Shown: positions 26,314 through 35,529, numbered from the stretch's first letter. The stretch: DNA of 64,000 nucleotides from Ignavibacteria bacterium UBA2360 (GCA_002344125.1 DDTQ01000008.1:314305-378304); one strand, 5' to 3'. The notes: generated from the letters alone by a model not told the origin. Program-made: numbers and translations.

Positions 26314-28065
26314 ATGTCACAGGATCCAGAAATAATTCATTGGTTTCAACTCAGACCCACACCATCCGCAGTTGCAAATAATGACGCAGCAATCAAAAGA
26401 AGCCTAAGATCTGAAATTAGAGATCCTTTGTGGATGCTCGGAAGACAATGGCAAATGGCCGAATTTGCGGCAGAGGATGCAGGAAGTGCTTCTTTAGTTA
26501 CAACTGAAATAAACTCACGCAAGTTTAATAAAATTCGTCTGGGTAATAGTGCAAATAAAATTGATATTCATGAAAATACACCTGTAGAAGCAATTGTTGA
26601 ATGCAGCAATATTTTTGATTCTTATATGATAAAGATTGAAATGGGCTTTCAATGGTTAAAGCTTCTAAAAAATATAAACAGACCGGAATTTAATATACTC
26701 TACCACGATTTTAACTTCAATGCCCCACAGTCAGGGAATTTAAGATTGGAAATGCCGACGGGAATAAGTAATTATAATAAGGATATAATAAATTCAAAAA
26801 TAGAATATCTTGAACTAGCAATAAAAAAGCAAATAATTGATGGAACTAAACTTTATAAATACTTATCCAATTCTTCTAATAAAGCATCAAATTTCCTGGG
26901 TTCCAGTGACCCTCAAGTAGATACTCTTGGTGATGAATTCATTGAGATTTATAAAAAAATCTATACTTTACCAGTGTCTGATATAAACTCATCTTGGATC
27001 TCAGAAAGACAGGAATATAAGTTCAGCTATAGTTCCGAAACCAGCAATAATACAATAGAAATGATTGCTGACGAATATTACGATGGTAGATTTGACTGGA
27101 ATGATGTAAATATAAAAAAGACAATCAGTGGTTCATCTAATAATGCAAGTAACCTTAAAAAAACAATCGGAATTAAAGCAATTCCTACGGGAGTTAAATT
27201 CCCTGGAATGCCGCTAAAAAGATTGTGGGCAATTGAGGATACCAATACTAATATCGGAAATATTGATATTTTTAATTATGATTCAGCTAGTTTAATCTTT
27301 ACAGAATTTTGTTTAATGTATAGCAATGATTGGTCAATAATACCAGTCATGCTAGATACGGGTACTTTTTCAGAGATTAAGGAAATTTCAGTAATGGATG
27401 TTTTTGGCCAGGTTACCAAGATTAAACACTTTAATGATATTGATGGAAATGCAAATGATTGGAGTGTTTTTTCAGTACAAAATTCTAACGCTGATAGTTT
27501 CGAAAATGGACTATTCTTTCCTAATGTAGTTAACAATTTTTTAGAAAGTGAATCAATTGAGACCGTAATTTTTGCAAGAGATGAGATGGCTAATATTGTT
27601 TGGGGAATAGAACATATTATACCGGATTTATTTGGAATTGGAAAGAAAGCGCATGAATTAGCCCAAAAACATACCGCAAAGATTGAACCTGATGTAAATA
27701 GTGATAAGCAAACCTATAGTTTAATTAGAACCACCTCTCCCAACTGGATACCATTTATTCCTCAAAGGGATTCGACAAGTAATGCAAACATGTTACAGCT
27801 TGCAGCAATACCATATGTCAATATTGATAATGCCATGGTACTAACTGAGCCAGCCTCCACAATAATAAAGGATTTAAACGCAAATCAGAATATTCAAAAA
27901 AATAAAATATTTAACGAGGAAATCCCCCGTTCAGGAATTATTGTTTCGAAAAAATGGAAAAGATCACGTGGAGCCGACGGAAAGATATACACATGGCTTA
28001 AGAAAACAAAAAAGGTTGGTAGAGGCGAAACAAGCAGCAGCTTAAAGTTTGATTTTCTAAGGTAA
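26314..28065 (+). CDS. Uncharacterised protein with RDPLWMLGRQWQ signature
   Basis: This 583-aa protein begins IIHWFQLRPTPSA, then has RDPLWMLGRQWQMAEF followed by AAEDAGS around residues 36-60, the strongest local signature of the protein. Another distinctive block is IVWGIEHIIPDLFGIG near residue 428. The C-terminus is basic (KWKRSRGADGKIYTWLKK). From memory, 'RDPLWML.RQWQ.GEF.GEDAGS' proteins are found near 'ALLGYRFER' giants in actinobacteria and cyanobacteria, again unnamed. No signal peptide or T9SS tail. It follows the 1770-aa gene by 53 bp and ends the cluster before the second YCF48 paralog. Confidence 0.8.
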   Translation: MSQDPEIIHWFQLRPTPSAVANNDAAIKRSLRSEIRDPLWMLGRQWQMAEFAAEDAGSASLVTTEINSRKFNKIRLGNSANKIDIHENTPVEAIVECSNIFDSYMIKIEMGFQWLKLLKNINRPEFNILYHDFNFNAPQSGNLRLEMPTGISNYNKDIINSKIEYLELAIKKQIIDGTKLYKYLSNSSNKASNFLGSSDPQVDTLGDEFIEIYKKIYTLPVSDINSSWISERQEYKFSYSSETSNNTIEMIADEYYDGRFDWNDVNIKKTISGSSNNASNLKKTIGIKAIPTGVKFPGMPLKRLWAIEDTNTNIGNIDIFNYDSASLIFTEFCLMYSNDWSIIPVMLDTGTFSEIKEISVMDVFGQVTKIKHFNDIDGNANDWSVFSVQNSNADSFENGLFFPNVVNNFLESESIETVIFARDEMANIVWGIEHIIPDLFGIGKKAHELAQKHTAKIEPDVNSDKQTYSLIRTTSPNWIPFIPQRDSTSNANMLQLAAIPYVNIDNAMVLTEPASTIIKDLNANQNIQKNKIFNEEIPRSGIIVSKKWKRSRGADGKIYTWLKKTKKVGRGETSSSLKFDFLR

Positions 28066-28122
28066 ATTTAACTACAAATCATATCTAGTATTTGATATTA
28101 AATAAATATAAACAATAATTCT

Positions 28123-29370
28123 ATGAAAACATTAATAATTATCATCGCAATGATCTTCGTTAATCAATTAACCTTTACTCAATGGTTATCTGATGGTAAA
28201 GAAGAAGAAATTTGGGATGTATACTGTGATGAACATCGGATTCAAATTGATTTTGATAATCAAAATACGGGCTGGGCTGTACATTGGGCAAAAGATTCGG
28301 TCTTTAAAACTACAAACGCAGGTTTGAACTGGACAAGCTATTTTATAAACGATACAAATGGTCTCTCATCAATACATTTTATTAACAGCAACACAGGATG
28401 GGTTGCGGGCAAACATGGAATAATTGCTAAATCAACAAATGGAGGAATTACCTGGATTCCACAAAATTCTGGCGTTCAATCATGGTTATATACTATCTAT
28501 TTTTATGATGTAAACACAGGCATGGCAGTAGGCAGCTTGGATTCTAACAGAGTTATCCTTAGGACGACAAATAGCGGTTCCAACTGGCAAATTCTTATGC
28601 GGAATAATCAGAGCAGGTTATACTCGGTTTACATGCAGAGTGGCCAGATCATTCATTGCGTTGGTGCTTCAGGCACAATAATCTATTCCACAAACGGTGG
28701 ACTTAACTGGATAAATCAGCTGTCAGGGACAGGAGCCAATTTAAGAGACATCGTTTTTAGTGGTACATTAGGGTGCGCCGTTGGCTGGAATGGTGTAATT
28801 TTAACTACTACAAATAACGGTACAAACTGGATAAATCGCTCTTTCAATACTACAAACTTCTATGGAGTAGATTTCAGCGGCATAGATTCCGGTTATGTAT
28901 GCGGATTGGGAAAAATGTACAAAACTGTCAACGGGGGTGTGAATTGGTTTCAGCAAACAACACCTGTTCCCGATACAGTTAATATTAAGAATGTATTTTG
29001 CGTAAATTCCCAAATTGTCTGGGCACAGCCGTGTTATGGCAATTTAATTTATACAACAAACGGTGGGAGTCCTATTGGAATTCAACCAATATCAAATGAG
29101 ATCCCTATGGATTATGCGTTGGCGCAGAATTATCCTAATCCATTTAATCCTAATACAAAAATTCGAATTGGTATTTCAAAATATTCATTTGCACAGCTGA
29201 CCATTTATGATATCACAGGTCGTGTTTTAGCAATACTTGTGAATGAAGATCTAAAACCCGGAATTTACGAGGTCGACTGGGATGCTTCTCATAGGGCCAG
29301 TGGAGTCTATTATTATAAACTAGAGGCTGAAACATACTCTGAAACAAAACGTATGGTTTTGCTGAAATGA
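28123..29370 (+). CDS. Secreted YCF48/BNR-repeat protein with T9SS sorting domain (paralog B)
   Basis: This 415-aa protein is colinear with the one at 10339 and roughly half identical by eye. It has a Sec signal (IIIIAMIFVNQLTFTQ), YCF48/BNR blades such as NTGWVAGKHGIIAKSTNGG and CAVGWNGVILTTTNNGTNW, and a T9SS type A tail from AQNYPNPFNPNTKIRI to SETKRMVLLK. It differs from paralog A in having a normal ATG start and a clearer signal peptide. It is presumably exported to the cell surface or medium. It begins 57 bp after the last giant gene and may be co-transcribed with it. Confidence 0.92.
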   Translation: MKTLIIIIAMIFVNQLTFTQWLSDGKEEEIWDVYCDEHRIQIDFDNQNTGWAVHWAKDSVFKTTNAGLNWTSYFINDTNGLSSIHFINSNTGWVAGKHGIIAKSTNGGITWIPQNSGVQSWLYTIYFYDVNTGMAVGSLDSNRVILRTTNSGSNWQILMRNNQSRLYSVYMQSGQIIHCVGASGTIIYSTNGGLNWINQLSGTGANLRDIVFSGTLGCAVGWNGVILTTTNNGTNWINRSFNTTNFYGVDFSGIDSGYVCGLGKMYKTVNGGVNWFQQTTPVPDTVNIKNVFCVNSQIVWAQPCYGNLIYTTNGGSPIGIQPISNEIPMDYALAQNYPNPFNPNTKIRIGISKYSFAQLTIYDITGRVLAILVNEDLKPGIYEVDWDASHRASGVYYYKLEAETYSETKRMVLLK

Positions 29371-29411
29371 TAATAATCCTCAAATTTATCATTTAACAAA
29401 ACAACAGTAAT

Positions 29412-29437
29412 AATTTGTTACTTATTTGTTACCCGCT
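29412..29437 (+). repeat. Candidate attachment-site repeat, copy 2
   Basis: Same-orientation match (22 of 26 positions, four transitions) to the segment directly after the recombinase at 7217-7242, including two TTTGTTAC units 11 bp apart. It lies between the second YCF48 gene and the SDR gene, where the gene content changes from unusual cargo to ordinary metabolism. Chance similarity is possible. Confidence 0.4.
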
Positions 29438-29473
29438 TAATAGCAAATATTAATATACCAATAATTTACCTTG

Positions 29474-30178
29474 CTATTGCGGGTTTGTTGCCCAAACTCC
29501 GGCCTCAGGAATAAATCCCTTGTCGTCCATTTCGAGCATGGCTTTTATTAAATGCGCTATATGTGTGCCTTCGAGTTTGGTTGGATTAAAATCACGCGGC
29601 TTGCCGCCGGCATTTATGCCGAAGTTAGTCTGTACTTCACTTGGATTAACAAGCATTACACGTATATTATGTTTCCTGAGTTCCGCGCGCCAGCATTCAT
29701 TCATACCGCGCAGCGCGAACTTTGTTGCGCAGTAGGGTGAGCCGTTTGCGAAGCCGCCTGTACCGGCGCTTGAAGCTATGTTAATTATATTGCCATAACT
29801 TTTTTCTGTGAAATATTTGGCTGATTCCCGCCCGCACAGCATTGCGCCGGTAACATTTGTCATTAATACTTCGTTGAATTTTGCTGTATCAATTCCCGTT
29901 AACGGACTGAAATATCCATAAGCCGCATTATTGATGAGCACATTATAACCATCAAGCGCTTTTTTTGTTTTTTCTACAAGCGAAATAACATCACTTTCTT
30001 TTGAAACATCTGCCCGGATAGGAACTGCGCCAAGCTCTTTAGCGGCAGTTTCGAGCCTATTAGAATCCCTGCCGCAGATCACGACCTTTGCGCCGGCTTC
30101 AATTAATGTTTTTGCCGCTGCATAACCAATACCGAGACTGCCGCCTGTTACAAGTACTTTTGCGTTTTTTAGATCCAT
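29474..30178 (-). CDS. Short-chain dehydrogenase/reductase
   Basis: This 234-aa classical SDR has the cofactor motif VTGGSLGIGYA at residue 10, the NNAAYG structural motif near 87, a catalytic Ser in NIASSAGTGG and YxxxK in YCATKFAL. The Arg in CGRDSNR after strand 2 suggests a preference for NADP(H), as in many SDRs. The substrate cannot be told from sequence. It is convergent with the accessory cluster and transcribed alone. Confidence 0.92.
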   Translation of the reverse strand: MDLKNAKVLVTGGSLGIGYAAAKTLIEAGAKVVICGRDSNRLETAAKELGAVPIRADVSKESDVISLVEKTKKALDGYNVLINNAAYGYFSPLTGIDTAKFNEVLMTNVTGAMLCGRESAKYFTEKSYGNIINIASSAGTGGFANGSPYCATKFALRGMNECWRAELRKHNIRVMLVNPSEVQTNFGINAGGKPRDFNPTKLEGTHIAHLIKAMLEMDDKGFIPEAGVWATNPQ

Positions 30179-30357
30179 TTCAATTTTCCTTTCAATTTAT
30201 TGATGCAATAATAATTGTAATTTAGTTTTATTTTTAGTCAATTAATTGTAATTGAATTTTAATATTCCGTATAAGCGTACACTAATTGTTACATTGAAAC
30301 AAGACTAAGCAATTATTAAATTCTGAAAAATAAAGATCTTATTTAGGAGTTTACAGT

Positions 30358-30726
30358 ATGAAAACTACAGCAGAGCATAACGAGCGTATCGCAAAAATGA
30401 GCTTTGCCTCTGTGTATCCCCACTATGTTACTAAAGTTGAAGGCAAGGGGAGGACAAAAAAAGAACTGCACGAGGTAATTGAATGGCTAACCGGGTTTGA
30501 TAGCAAAAAACTGCAGCAACTGATAAAAGAGAAGGTCACTTTTGAAGAATTTTTTAAACGGGCTAAGCTGAATCCGAATGCACATTTAATTAAGGGAACC
30601 ATATGCGGGTACCGCATTGAGGAAATCGATAATCAGCTGACGCAGAAGGCAAGATACATGGATAAACTGGTTGATGAGCTTGCAAAAGGCAGAAAGATGG
30701 AGAAGATACTGCGCAGCAATGATTGA
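30358..30726 (+). CDS. DUF2200 family protein
   Basis: This 122-aa protein matches the DUF2200 pattern over its full length: HNERIAKMSFASVYPHYVTK at the N-terminus, RTKKELHEVIEWLTGF in the middle, and FFKRAKLNPNAHLIKGTICG followed by YRIEEI. DUF2200 proteins are small cytoplasmic proteins of unknown function, widespread in bacteria. It starts at ATG 30358 after an AGGAG-like element (tttaggag, about 30343-30350). It is a single gene, 140 bp before a secreted hydrolase. Confidence 0.88.
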   Translation: MKTTAEHNERIAKMSFASVYPHYVTKVEGKGRTKKELHEVIEWLTGFDSKKLQQLIKEKVTFEEFFKRAKLNPNAHLIKGTICGYRIEEIDNQLTQKARYMDKLVDELAKGRKMEKILRSND

Positions 30727-30866
30727 TTCGTTCGAATTTGCTGCATCAAAGACTCCTAACCCCAACCAGGCAAGACTCCGCAGCCTTATGAAGCATGCCG
30801 ATTTCGGAGTTGGTTCATACATTTTCGAAGTGTACATAATATAAAATTTTAACTTTGTAGATAAAA

Positions 30867-31847
30867 ATGAAACAATTTACAGCACGGTATATTTTCTTTT
30901 TCTTTTTTATATTCATTCATATTATTTCTTATGCACAAAACTCTGAAACGCTCACTGTTAAAAGTGACAGCTTAATTTTTGTTTCTATGAACCCTGAAAA
31001 AGGGTTTTACCATGATTACATTTTGTTCCTTCCAAAAGGTACCCCACTAAAGAAGAAAATTTTTTTGCTGGTGGAGCCCAACAATACAGGTAAGCTCTCA
31101 GACAGCATGGAAGTTCATAAAAGATCTGCAGTAAACTTAGCTTCAGTAAGTTCGGTTGGGAATAATGTTTCGACTGAGTTAAAAATACCTTTGCTTGTTC
31201 CGGTTTTTCCGCGACTTGAATCTCAGCCATTGATGTACACCCACGCGCTGGATAGAGATATAATGTTAGAGAAAACAGAAGCCTTGAAGCGGCTTGATCT
31301 GCAATTATTGGAAATGATAACTGATGCCGGAATTCTGCTGAAGTCTATGGATATTCAGGTTGAACCAAAATTTTTCATGAATGGATTTTCAGCGTCGGGC
31401 ACGTTTACAAATCGTTTTAGTTTCATTCATCCTGATAAAATACAGGCATTGGCAATAGGCGGATTCAACGGAGAACTTATATTGCCTCAAAAGAAGATAA
31501 ACGGAATTAAACTCAACTACCCGCTCGGAATCAACGATTTCATGGAGATATTCGGTGATAAATTTGATTTGGATTCATACAAAGAAATTCCGCAGTTTAT
31601 CTACATGGGTGCCTTAGATGATAATGACGCGGTTCAGTTTGATGATGCATATACTGAAGAGGAACGTAAAATTATCAATGAAAATATTGGCAGTAATGTG
31701 CAGGCAAGATATTTGGAATGTCAGAAGATCTATGCTAAGAAAGGCGTAAATGCAGTTTTCAAAACATATGAAAATGTCGGGCATTGGACTACCTCAGAAG
31801 TAAATTTAGAAGTTATAAAGTTTTTCTTAGCTCAAATGCGAAATTGA
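30867..31847 (+). CDS. Secreted alpha/beta-hydrolase-like protein
   Basis: This 326-aa protein has an N-terminal signal peptide (YIFFFFFIFIHIISYAQ). The nucleophile-elbow-like motif NGFSASGTFTNRF near residue 172 is followed by IQALAIGGFNGE, as in polyhydroxybutyrate depolymerase/esterase-type alpha/beta hydrolases. An Asp in YMGALDDNDAV (about 252) and His in YENVGHWTTSE (about 310) could complete the Ser-Asp-His triad. It lacks a T9SS tail, so it is probably periplasmic. The substrate is unknown. It may share a transcript with the VOC gene 40 bp downstream. Confidence 0.75.
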   Translation: MKQFTARYIFFFFFIFIHIISYAQNSETLTVKSDSLIFVSMNPEKGFYHDYILFLPKGTPLKKKIFLLVEPNNTGKLSDSMEVHKRSAVNLASVSSVGNNVSTELKIPLLVPVFPRLESQPLMYTHALDRDIMLEKTEALKRLDLQLLEMITDAGILLKSMDIQVEPKFFMNGFSASGTFTNRFSFIHPDKIQALAIGGFNGELILPQKKINGIKLNYPLGINDFMEIFGDKFDLDSYKEIPQFIYMGALDDNDAVQFDDAYTEEERKIINENIGSNVQARYLECQKIYAKKGVNAVFKTYENVGHWTTSEVNLEVIKFFLAQMRN

Positions 31848-31887
31848 TCTGAAAACGGAATTTAAAAGAACTTATCAAGAAAAAGTC

Positions 31888-32346
31888 ATGGCAAAAAGCA
31901 AATTACTCAGGATGGATAATATCAGCATTGTAGTGGAATCACTTGATGATGCTGTATTGTTCTTTGAAGAAATTGGTTTAAAACTGGAAGGCAGAGCCAA
32001 AATTGAAGGGGAGTGGGCAGGCCGTGTTACGGGACTTGGCAATCAAACTGTAGAGATCGCGATCATGGTCACCCCGGACGGGCACAGCAGGATAGAGCTT
32101 TCTAAGTTCATTACTCCACCGATAGTATCAGATCACAGGAATGCGCCGGTAAACTCGCTGGGTTATCTCCGGGTTATGTTCACCGTTGAAGATATTGACG
32201 AAGTGGTAGCAAGATTAACCAAGCTTGGAGCTAAACTTGAGGGAGAAGTAGTTCAGTATGAAAATTCTTACAGGCTTTGTTATATTCGTGCAGCCGATGG
32301 GCTTTTGATAGGACTGGCGGAAGAACTTGGGCGTACTGTGAAATGA
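31888..32346 (+). CDS. VOC family (glyoxalase/bleomycin-resistance-like) protein
   Basis: This 152-aa protein has the two beta-alpha-beta-beta-beta modules of the vicinal oxygen chelate fold: RMDNISIVVESLDDAVLFFE at the N-terminus and GYLRVMFTVEDIDEVVARL near residue 97, ending LCYIRAADGLLIGLAEEL. Typical metal-ligand positions appear as a His/Glu mix (HSRIELSKF). The family includes glyoxalases, dioxygenases and resistance proteins, so the specific reaction is open. It is convergent with the dehydrogenase-like gene that ends at 32372. Confidence 0.85.
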   Translation: MAKSKLLRMDNISIVVESLDDAVLFFEEIGLKLEGRAKIEGEWAGRVTGLGNQTVEIAIMVTPDGHSRIELSKFITPPIVSDHRNAPVNSLGYLRVMFTVEDIDEVVARLTKLGAKLEGEVVQYENSYRLCYIRAADGLLIGLAEELGRTVK

Positions 32347-32371
32347 ATACACGAAATAAAATGGAATATTG

Positions 32372-33766
32372 CTATTTAATAAGCACCATTTTCTTTTCTT
32401 CAGAAAATTCACCCGCGCTCAGCCTGTAGAAATAAACTCCGCTGGGATAGCTTTCTGCATTCCAAACTACTTCATAGCTTCCCGGTTGTTTGTTTTCATT
32501 TACTAATACCGCTATTTCTTTACCTGTGATATCATAAATTCTAACCGAAACAGTACTTTCACTGCCAATAGAGTATCTAACAGCTGTTTTGGGATTAAAT
32601 GGATTTGGATAATTCTGTCCCAGGCTGTATTTAGCCGGCTCATTGTTATTGTTTATGCCAACGGGGTCAGGCAGAAGTTTTACAATCTGACCATTTGCCA
32701 TTCTGCTCATGTAAATATACCCGTCGGTATGCTGGACCAGCGTTGTTCCTAAGAGCGGAGATATGACACTGTGAGAAGTAATTGTATCATTGAACGGCGG
32801 ATTACCCAGTTCATACTTCAATATACCTGTAACAGGTCCCGAAGCCTGCATGTTAGATGTTATAACTCTACCGGTCAAAGAGGGGTAAACTGTTCCGTTA
32901 TAAACTATGATCCCTGTCGGAACATAATTCTGTATACCGTTACCTCCTATTGTATCCATTGGCTGCCTGTACAATGGATTATATGGTACACAATATCCCT
33001 GGCAAACGGGCCAACCGTAGTTCTTTCCTTTTTGGACAAAATTTATCTCGTCATTTGCCGATTGTCCGTTTTCTGTCAGGTAAATTGAATCATTATATGG
33101 ACTGAAAGTAAAGTCCCAGGGATTCCTAAATCCGTATGCCCATATTCTGTCATCATTTCCTGTGGCCGGATTACCGTCATCGTAAAAAGGGTTATCAGCA
33201 GGGATTGTGCCATCTGAATTTATCCGCAATATTTTGCCAAGCGGATTTGTAAGCAATTGGGCGTTGTTTGGAATAAGACCTGCATCACCTACACTAATAT
33301 AAAGCTTACCCAGCGGACCAAAATGAACATTACCTGCCACATGGGGACCCTGCCACAACGAACCGGGTCTTTTATATCTGAAGATCTTTAAAGGATTTGT
33401 TCCCAAATTATTGTTTTCAACAAATCTCACTACATTTATTGTGGAATCTGTTCCTACATAATAAATATAAACGTAGTGGTTTGAATTGAATGAAGGGTCA
33501 AGGCAGACACCAATAACGCCTGTTTCACCGTTGTAATAACAAGAGTCTTTAAAATTCCAGAAACAAGAGATTCTTTGACCTGTTGCTGAATTATAAATAA
33601 AAGTTGAATCTTTTTGCTGGTTGACAATAATATTACCATTAGGCATAAATGCAAAGACAGTGGGAAGGGTTAGACCGTTGATAATTATTTGATAATTTGC
33701 CTGCGCAAAAATTGTGTTTACAGAAAACAGCAGGATCAGGATGGATAAAATTTTTCTCTTTAACAT
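32372..33766 (-). CDS. Secreted glucose/sorbosone dehydrogenase-like protein with T9SS tail
   Basis: This 464-aa protein has a signal peptide (ILSILILLFSVNTIFAQ) and a six-bladed GSDH/PQQ sugar dehydrogenase-type propeller. Seen are GNVHFGPLGKLYISVGDAG, DDRIWAYGFRNPWDFTF and ENGQSANDEINFVQKGKNYG with the following W. The C-terminal T9SS domain runs from LGQNYPNPFNPKTAVRYSIG to SEEKKMVLIK. In related enzymes PQQ and calcium bind the propeller; binding here is inferred. Substrate may be an aldose outside the cell. Its CTD has no palindromic insertion, unlike the cluster at 47.6-52 kb. Confidence 0.9.
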   Translation of the reverse strand: MLKRKILSILILLFSVNTIFAQANYQIIINGLTLPTVFAFMPNGNIIVNQQKDSTFIYNSATGQRISCFWNFKDSCYYNGETGVIGVCLDPSFNSNHYVYIYYVGTDSTINVVRFVENNNLGTNPLKIFRYKRPGSLWQGPHVAGNVHFGPLGKLYISVGDAGLIPNNAQLLTNPLGKILRINSDGTIPADNPFYDDGNPATGNDDRIWAYGFRNPWDFTFSPYNDSIYLTENGQSANDEINFVQKGKNYGWPVCQGYCVPYNPLYRQPMDTIGGNGIQNYVPTGIIVYNGTVYPSLTGRVITSNMQASGPVTGILKYELGNPPFNDTITSHSVISPLLGTTLVQHTDGYIYMSRMANGQIVKLLPDPVGINNNNEPAKYSLGQNYPNPFNPKTAVRYSIGSESTVSVRIYDITGKEIAVLVNENKQPGSYEVVWNAESYPSGVYFYRLSAGEFSEEKKMVLIK

Positions 33767-33865
33767 TCAGGATCAATTTATGACCATTAAAATATTAATT
33801 TATCTGGTTAAAAACCATACCTGAATATTAATTTTGATTTAGTTGTTCAGTACTACTACAAATAA

Positions 33866-33887
33866 AAAGGGCGCCTAAGCGCCCCTT
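33866..33887 (-). terminator. Rho-independent terminator of gdhA
   Basis: Stem GGGCGC (33869-33874), loop CTAA, stem GCGCCC (33879-33884). On the minus strand it is followed by TTTTT and lies about 50 bp after the gdhA stop. Confidence 0.8.
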
Positions 33888-33899
33888 AATTGTTATTTA

Positions 33900-33930
33900 T
33901 TCATCGGATGACTTAAAGTCATCCGATGAA
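33900..33930. repeat. 31-bp palindrome after gdhA
   Basis: Two perfect 15-bp arms (33900-33914 and 33916-33930, starting TTCATCGGATGACTT) around a single base. It lies between the gdhA stop and the terminator stem. No T-run follows, so it resembles the dispersed palindromic elements of this chromosome more than a terminator. Confidence 0.75.
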
Positions 33931-33937
33931 TATGAAA

Positions 33938-35305
33938 CTAAACAATTCCGTAAGCAAGCATTGCGTTGGCTACTTTTACGAAGCCGCCGATGTTTGCGCC
34001 TGTTAAGTAATCGCCTTTTTTACCGTAAGCTTCTGCGGTATCAAGACATGTTTTGTGAATGCTCTTCATAATTCCGAGTAACTTGGCATCAACTTCTTCT
34101 CTGCTCCACATCAATCTCATACTGTTCTGGCTCATTTCAAGTCCTGATACGGCTACGCCGCCTGCGTTAGCAGCTTTTGCGGGTCCGTACAAGAAACCGT
34201 TATCCTGATATATCTTTATCGCTGCAAGATCGCTCGGCATATTGGCGCCTTCTGATACACAATAGCAGCCTGCATCAACTAAACCTTTTGCAAGGCTTTC
34301 ATCAAGCTCGTTCTGTGTTGCGCACGGTAAAGCTATATCAACCTTTAAGCCGTGTTCTTTTATTACCTGCCATACACTCAAACCTTCATAATATTTCACT
34401 TTATGTTTATCAGCGTATTCTTTTATTCTGCCGCGGCGGTTATTCTTTAAGTCTAATAAGAATGCCAGTTTTGCCGGATCAATACCTGATTCATCAACTA
34501 TCGTGCCGTTTGAATCTGAACATGTTATCGGGATACCGCCTAAGTCATTAACTTTTTCAATTGCGTACTGTGATACGTTTCCTGAACCGCTTACTGCAAC
34601 GCGTTTGCCTTTAAAGTCTTTGCCGTTTGCTGCGAGCATTTCTGCTGCAAAATAAACTGTTCCGTAACCTGTAGCTTCGGGTCTTATTAAACTTCCGCCG
34701 TATTCAAGTCCTTTGCCTGTTAAAACGCCTGTATGCTCATTAACTATTTTTTTGTAATAGCCGTATAAGAAACCGATCTCTCTTCCGCCAACACCAATAT
34801 CACCTGCGGGTACATCTCTGTCGGGTCCGATATGTCTGAATAATTCTCTCATGAAAGCGTAGCAGAATCTCATAACTTCGTCATCTGATTTTCCTTTAGG
34901 ATCGAAATCACTTCCGCCTTTACCGCCGCCCATTGGCAAAGTGGTTAAAGCGTTCTTGAAGATCTGTTCGAAACCAAGGAATTTTAGAATACCTAAGTTA
35001 ACTGAGGGGTGGAATCTTAAGCCGCCTTTGTATGGACCGATTGCGTTGTTGAATTCAACCCTGAAACCGCGGTTTACCTGAACCTCGCCTGCATCATCAA
35101 CCCATGGAACGCGGAATAATATTGCCCTGTCGGGAACAACTATCCTTTCATATATTTTTGCTTTTACAAATTCGGGATGTTTTGCTACTGTGGGTTCAAG
35201 GGTTGTTAGTACTTCTTCTACTGCCTGATGGAATTCGGGCTGAGCCGCATCTTTAATTTTGACTTTTTCAATTACATCTTTAATTACTGAAGACGATTTT
35301 GCCAT
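33938..35305 (-). CDS. gdhA: NADP-type glutamate dehydrogenase
   Basis: This 455-aa protein is a full-length hexameric glutamate dehydrogenase, converting 2-oxoglutarate, ammonia and NAD(P)H to glutamate. The catalytic region PMGGGKGGSDFDPKGKSD lies near residue 120, with RFCYAFMRELFRHIGPDRD and VPAGDIGVGGREIG following. The Rossmann motif VAVSGSGNVSQYA is near residue 230. Length and the DPKGKSD motif fit the small hexameric, usually NADP-dependent class. A Shine-Dalgarno AAGGAG precedes the ATG. It is a single gene with its own terminator and provides ammonia assimilation in the cytoplasm. Confidence 0.96.
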   Translation of the reverse strand: MAKSSSVIKDVIEKVKIKDAAQPEFHQAVEEVLTTLEPTVAKHPEFVKAKIYERIVVPDRAILFRVPWVDDAGEVQVNRGFRVEFNNAIGPYKGGLRFHPSVNLGILKFLGFEQIFKNALTTLPMGGGKGGSDFDPKGKSDDEVMRFCYAFMRELFRHIGPDRDVPAGDIGVGGREIGFLYGYYKKIVNEHTGVLTGKGLEYGGSLIRPEATGYGTVYFAAEMLAANGKDFKGKRVAVSGSGNVSQYAIEKVNDLGGIPITCSDSNGTIVDESGIDPAKLAFLLDLKNNRRGRIKEYADKHKVKYYEGLSVWQVIKEHGLKVDIALPCATQNELDESLAKGLVDAGCYCVSEGANMPSDLAAIKIYQDNGFLYGPAKAANAGGVAVSGLEMSQNSMRLMWSREEVDAKLLGIMKSIHKTCLDTAEAYGKKGDYLTGANIGGFVKVANAMLAYGIV

Positions 35306-35529
35306 TGAAATGCTCCTTCTTAGCGTGTTTTTTTATTTGATTGGTTCAGGGTCTTTTGCAATAATTTCCCTGGTTATATATACAAAAATACCGTTTTTTT
35401 AGGACTTTAAACAATGATATTAATCATAATTTAAGAAACATATACAATTAGTTTTCTTTGTTTATAATATAAAATGTGTTTAAATTGTTTAAATATAATT
35501 TTTAGAAAATTTATAAATTAAGGATTTTA

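Noticed and set aside
12400..28065. Contractile injection system or prophage structural operon
   Set aside because: No sheath, tube, spike, AAA+ or tail-fibre motif is recognisable; size and order alone are not enough to claim it.
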